From positions 1 to 23,553 of IMG/VR virus record IMGVR_UViG_3300044981_000124: a stretch of DNA of 23,553 bases, one strand, 5' to 3'. Each line of letters begins with the position of its first letter. The first letter of the stretch is position 1. A program made the translations under genes and the position numbers. This DNA comes from a virus. The notes under the pieces were generated by a model. It was not told the origin of the DNA. It ran no database searches and was given only the letters and a program-made list of their open reading frames with translations. Shown here one piece after another: positions 22,410 to 23,553 of the stretch.

Positions 22410-22434
22410 TGACGGATCGCGCGATCCGTCACCC
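22410..22434. repeat. Perfect palindrome, copy 2
   Basis: A 22-bp perfect palindrome (22410-22431), half-site TGACGGATCGC, followed by CCC. The 25 nt are identical to 10168-10192. It lies 16 nt after the stop of the gp10-like gene and directly before the chaperone ribosome binding site (TGGAGA), so as RNA it would fold right next to the translation start, and as DNA it could be an operator. Confidence 0.85.
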
Positions 22435-22448
22435 TGGAGAATCATCTC

Positions 22449-23075
22449 ATGACCATGCCGATCACAGAAGAGCCGTTGACTCCCGAGGACGCTCAGAGAG
22501 TAGGAACCACTACCGGCGCTCAGTCGTTCGCAGAGATCGCCGCGAAGGCGCAAGCGGGACAGGAGCAAGCCGCTGACCTTCAGGACGAAGGCATCGAGCC
22601 GAAGGATGATGTCCTCGGTCCACTTCCTCCGTGGGCGCTTCCACTTCCTCCGGAGGTGAAGCTCCCAGTCGGACGACAGATCTACGTCATGCGGTTCCGC
22701 GCAAAGATGACAGAGACTCCGAAGCTCGGCGACCGGTACTGCATCTTGTGGAGCCTCACCGAGGCCGACGAGAAGCTCGCGTATCGTCGCACGCGTGGCG
22801 AAGCCACCATGGCACTCAACGAGCTGTCCAAGCAGATGATCCGCGTCGTCGGCTTCGTGCGAGTGGACAGTGCTGGAAAGGAGTCGGCAGAGGGAGCGCT
22901 CACTGACTGGACGAACGGTCCAGGCATCGGTGGTATCGCGCGATTCTGGGACGCGATCGGTGCTCGCTGCAAGATGCAAGTCAAGAACGCCTACGCCAAG
23001 CTCCACACGATGGAGGTTCCAGACATCGTCGATTTTTTTACCAACTGTGTCGCTGTTCGAACCGTGAGTGGTTGA
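22449..23075 (+). CDS. Tail assembly chaperone, upstream (G-like) product
   Basis: A 208-residue protein just before a second overlapping ORF and the tape measure gene, the standard place of tail assembly chaperones. The N-terminal 60 residues are acidic and polar, then a compact domain (LPVGRQIYVMRFRAKMTETP; DRYCILWSLTEADEKLAYRR; STRGEATMALNELSKQM-like helix) and a C-terminus VPDIVDFFTNC. GGAGA supports the ATG. Near the end, GAT TTT TTT A (23031-23040) provides a T7 slippery run. A -1 shift there joins this frame to the next ORF, making a longer fusion of about 302 residues, as with lambda G/GT. The chaperones are thought to bind the tape measure during tail assembly. Confidence 0.78.
   Translation: MTMPITEEPLTPEDAQRVGTTTGAQSFAEIAAKAQAGQEQAADLQDEGIEPKDDVLGPLPPWALPLPPEVKLPVGRQIYVMRFRAKMTETPKLGDRYCILWSLTEADEKLAYRRTRGEATMALNELSKQMIRVVGFVRVDSAGKESAEGALTDWTNGPGIGGIARFWDAIGARCKMQVKNAYAKLHTMEVPDIVDFFTNCVAVRTVSG
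23033..23039 (+). other. Predicted -1 ribosomal frameshift site (T TTT TTT)
   Basis: Seven T's fall exactly in the X XXY YYZ register of the chaperone frame (codons GAT TTT TTT ACC). Re-pairing one base back enters the frame of the next ORF at TAC (23039-23041) with no stop before 23354. An 8-bp stem with one bulged G follows: GTTC-G-AACC (23055-23063) and GGTTGAAC (23070-23077) with a 6-nt loop, 15 nt after the slippery run. The arrangement matches frameshift signals of phage tail chaperones, though the spacer is longer than the usual 5-9 nt. Confidence 0.72.
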
Positions 23076-23356
23076 ACGGCGACGGTTGTTTCCCGCTAGA
23101 CCCCGATCTGCTCTACGATCGGCTCAACAAGGTCACCTTCCACCGCGATGCACCGATCGATGCCTTCTGGCACTACCTCATCGACTTCGTTCCCGACGAG
23201 ATGCTTCAGATGCGTGTCGAGCAAAAGGTCTACCTCTCTCGCTACGCACGCATTCCTCCGGACTACTGGGAGAATCGTGAAGTCTTGGAGATGCGCCAGT
23301 ACCTCGAAGCCACCGGCAACCTCGTGAAACGTGAGAACAGTCCAGTGAGAGACTAA
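23039..23356 (+). CDS. Tail assembly chaperone, downstream (T-like) frame
   Basis: This frame is open from the slippery site to TAA 23354-23356 and encodes 105 residues after the shift (YQLCRCSNREWLNGDGCFPL, then DAFWHYLIDFVPDEMLQMRV and IPPDYWENREVLEMRQYLEA). It overlaps the end of the upstream chaperone. Its only start candidate near the overlap is TTG 23072 with a weak upstream signal, so translation as the -1 fusion is more likely than independent initiation. The mostly helical, aromatic-rich product is like the T part of G-T chaperone fusions. Its stop overlaps the tape measure ATG (TAATG), so the genes are coupled. Confidence 0.68.
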   Translation, partial: YQLCRCSNREWLNGDGCFPLDPDLLYDRLNKVTFHRDAPIDAFWHYLIDFVPDEMLQMRVEQKVYLSRYARIPPDYWENREVLEMRQYLEATGNLVKRENSPVRD

Positions 23357-23553
23357 TGGCGGAGCACGAAGGTACAGAGATCCACGCGAAACTCGTCCTC
23401 GACGAAGAGGCGAAGGAAGCGACCGAACATCTCAAGGAGGGGTTCGAGTCGATCGGGGAGAAGGTTCACGAGATCCAGCACGAGATGATGGAGTTGGTGA
23501 AGACGACACTTGCTGTCGCCGCGGGTTTCGAGTTGGACAGGGGCATCGAGTCC
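23356..23553 (+). CDS. Tape measure protein, N-terminal part (3' partial)
   Basis: The frame starts at ATG 23356, overlapping the chaperone stop, and stays open for 66 codons to the window edge. The visible part is helical and charged (LVLDEEAKEATEHLKEGFES; KVHEIQHEMMELVKTTLAVA), ending in a hydrophobic helix, as in tape measure N-termini. It would fix tail length by extending along the tube and later pass into the host. The call rests on position after the chaperone pair and on the helical start; most of the protein lies outside the window. Confidence 0.75.
   Translation, partial: MAEHEGTEIHAKLVLDEEAKEATEHLKEGFESIGEKVHEIQHEMMELVKTTLAVAAGFELDRGIES

Overview
This window is a stretch of a tailed bacteriophage (or prophage) genome with a contractile tail. 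It carries a packed virion gene module read almost entirely on the + strand. The myovirus type follows from a large tail sheath gene (17831-20434), followed by a tail tube gene, a tail assembly chaperone pair and the start of a tape measure gene. The DNA looks moderately GC-rich by eye. The host cannot be named. Two probable lipoproteins and two peptidoglycan-hydrolase-like proteins would fit a Gram-negative host, but this is inference. No terminase, integrase or replication gene is visible.

Layout. (1) 1-6927 is accessory. It holds the end of an unknown gene, a DUF2786-like/zinc-motif protein, a virion-type beta protein, a papain-like cysteine peptidase, a Cys-rich lipoprotein, a lysozyme-like protein with a peptidoglycan-binding domain, an SLT-like transglycosylase, two unknown proteins, an Ig-like/LamG-like adhesin and a small acidic protein. 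(2) 6934-14271 is the head module. It runs portal, MuF-like head morphogenesis protein, two small low-complexity proteins, two beta-rich structural candidates, a strong terminator, scaffold, and the major capsid protein behind a 204-nt structured leader. (3) 14358-17054 is the probable connector/neck region, with a second lipoprotein inside it. (4) An HNH endonuclease gene (17120-17827) sits directly before the sheath. (5) 17831-23553 is the tail module. It runs sheath, tube, a lone reversed winged-helix regulator gene, a Pro-rich small protein, an HK97 gp10-like protein, and the tail chaperone with a likely -1 frameshift into a second ORF. The tape measure gene runs off the right edge.

How the genes work together. 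Portal, MuF-like protein, scaffold and capsid protein would build the procapsid. The connector/neck candidates would join it to the sheath-tube tail, whose length is set by the tape measure with help from the chaperone and its frameshift fusion. The peptidase, muramidase-like proteins and LamG-like protein may act at host contact, cell-wall penetration or lysis.

The points most worth a second look are: the T7 slippery run with a downstream hairpin at the chaperone; the reversed regulator gene next to a region with crossing inverted repeats; two exact 25-nt copies of a perfect 22-bp palindrome 12 kb apart; a sheath enlarged by repeated domains resembling the flagellin IN motif; and the papain-like peptidase in a phage virion region.
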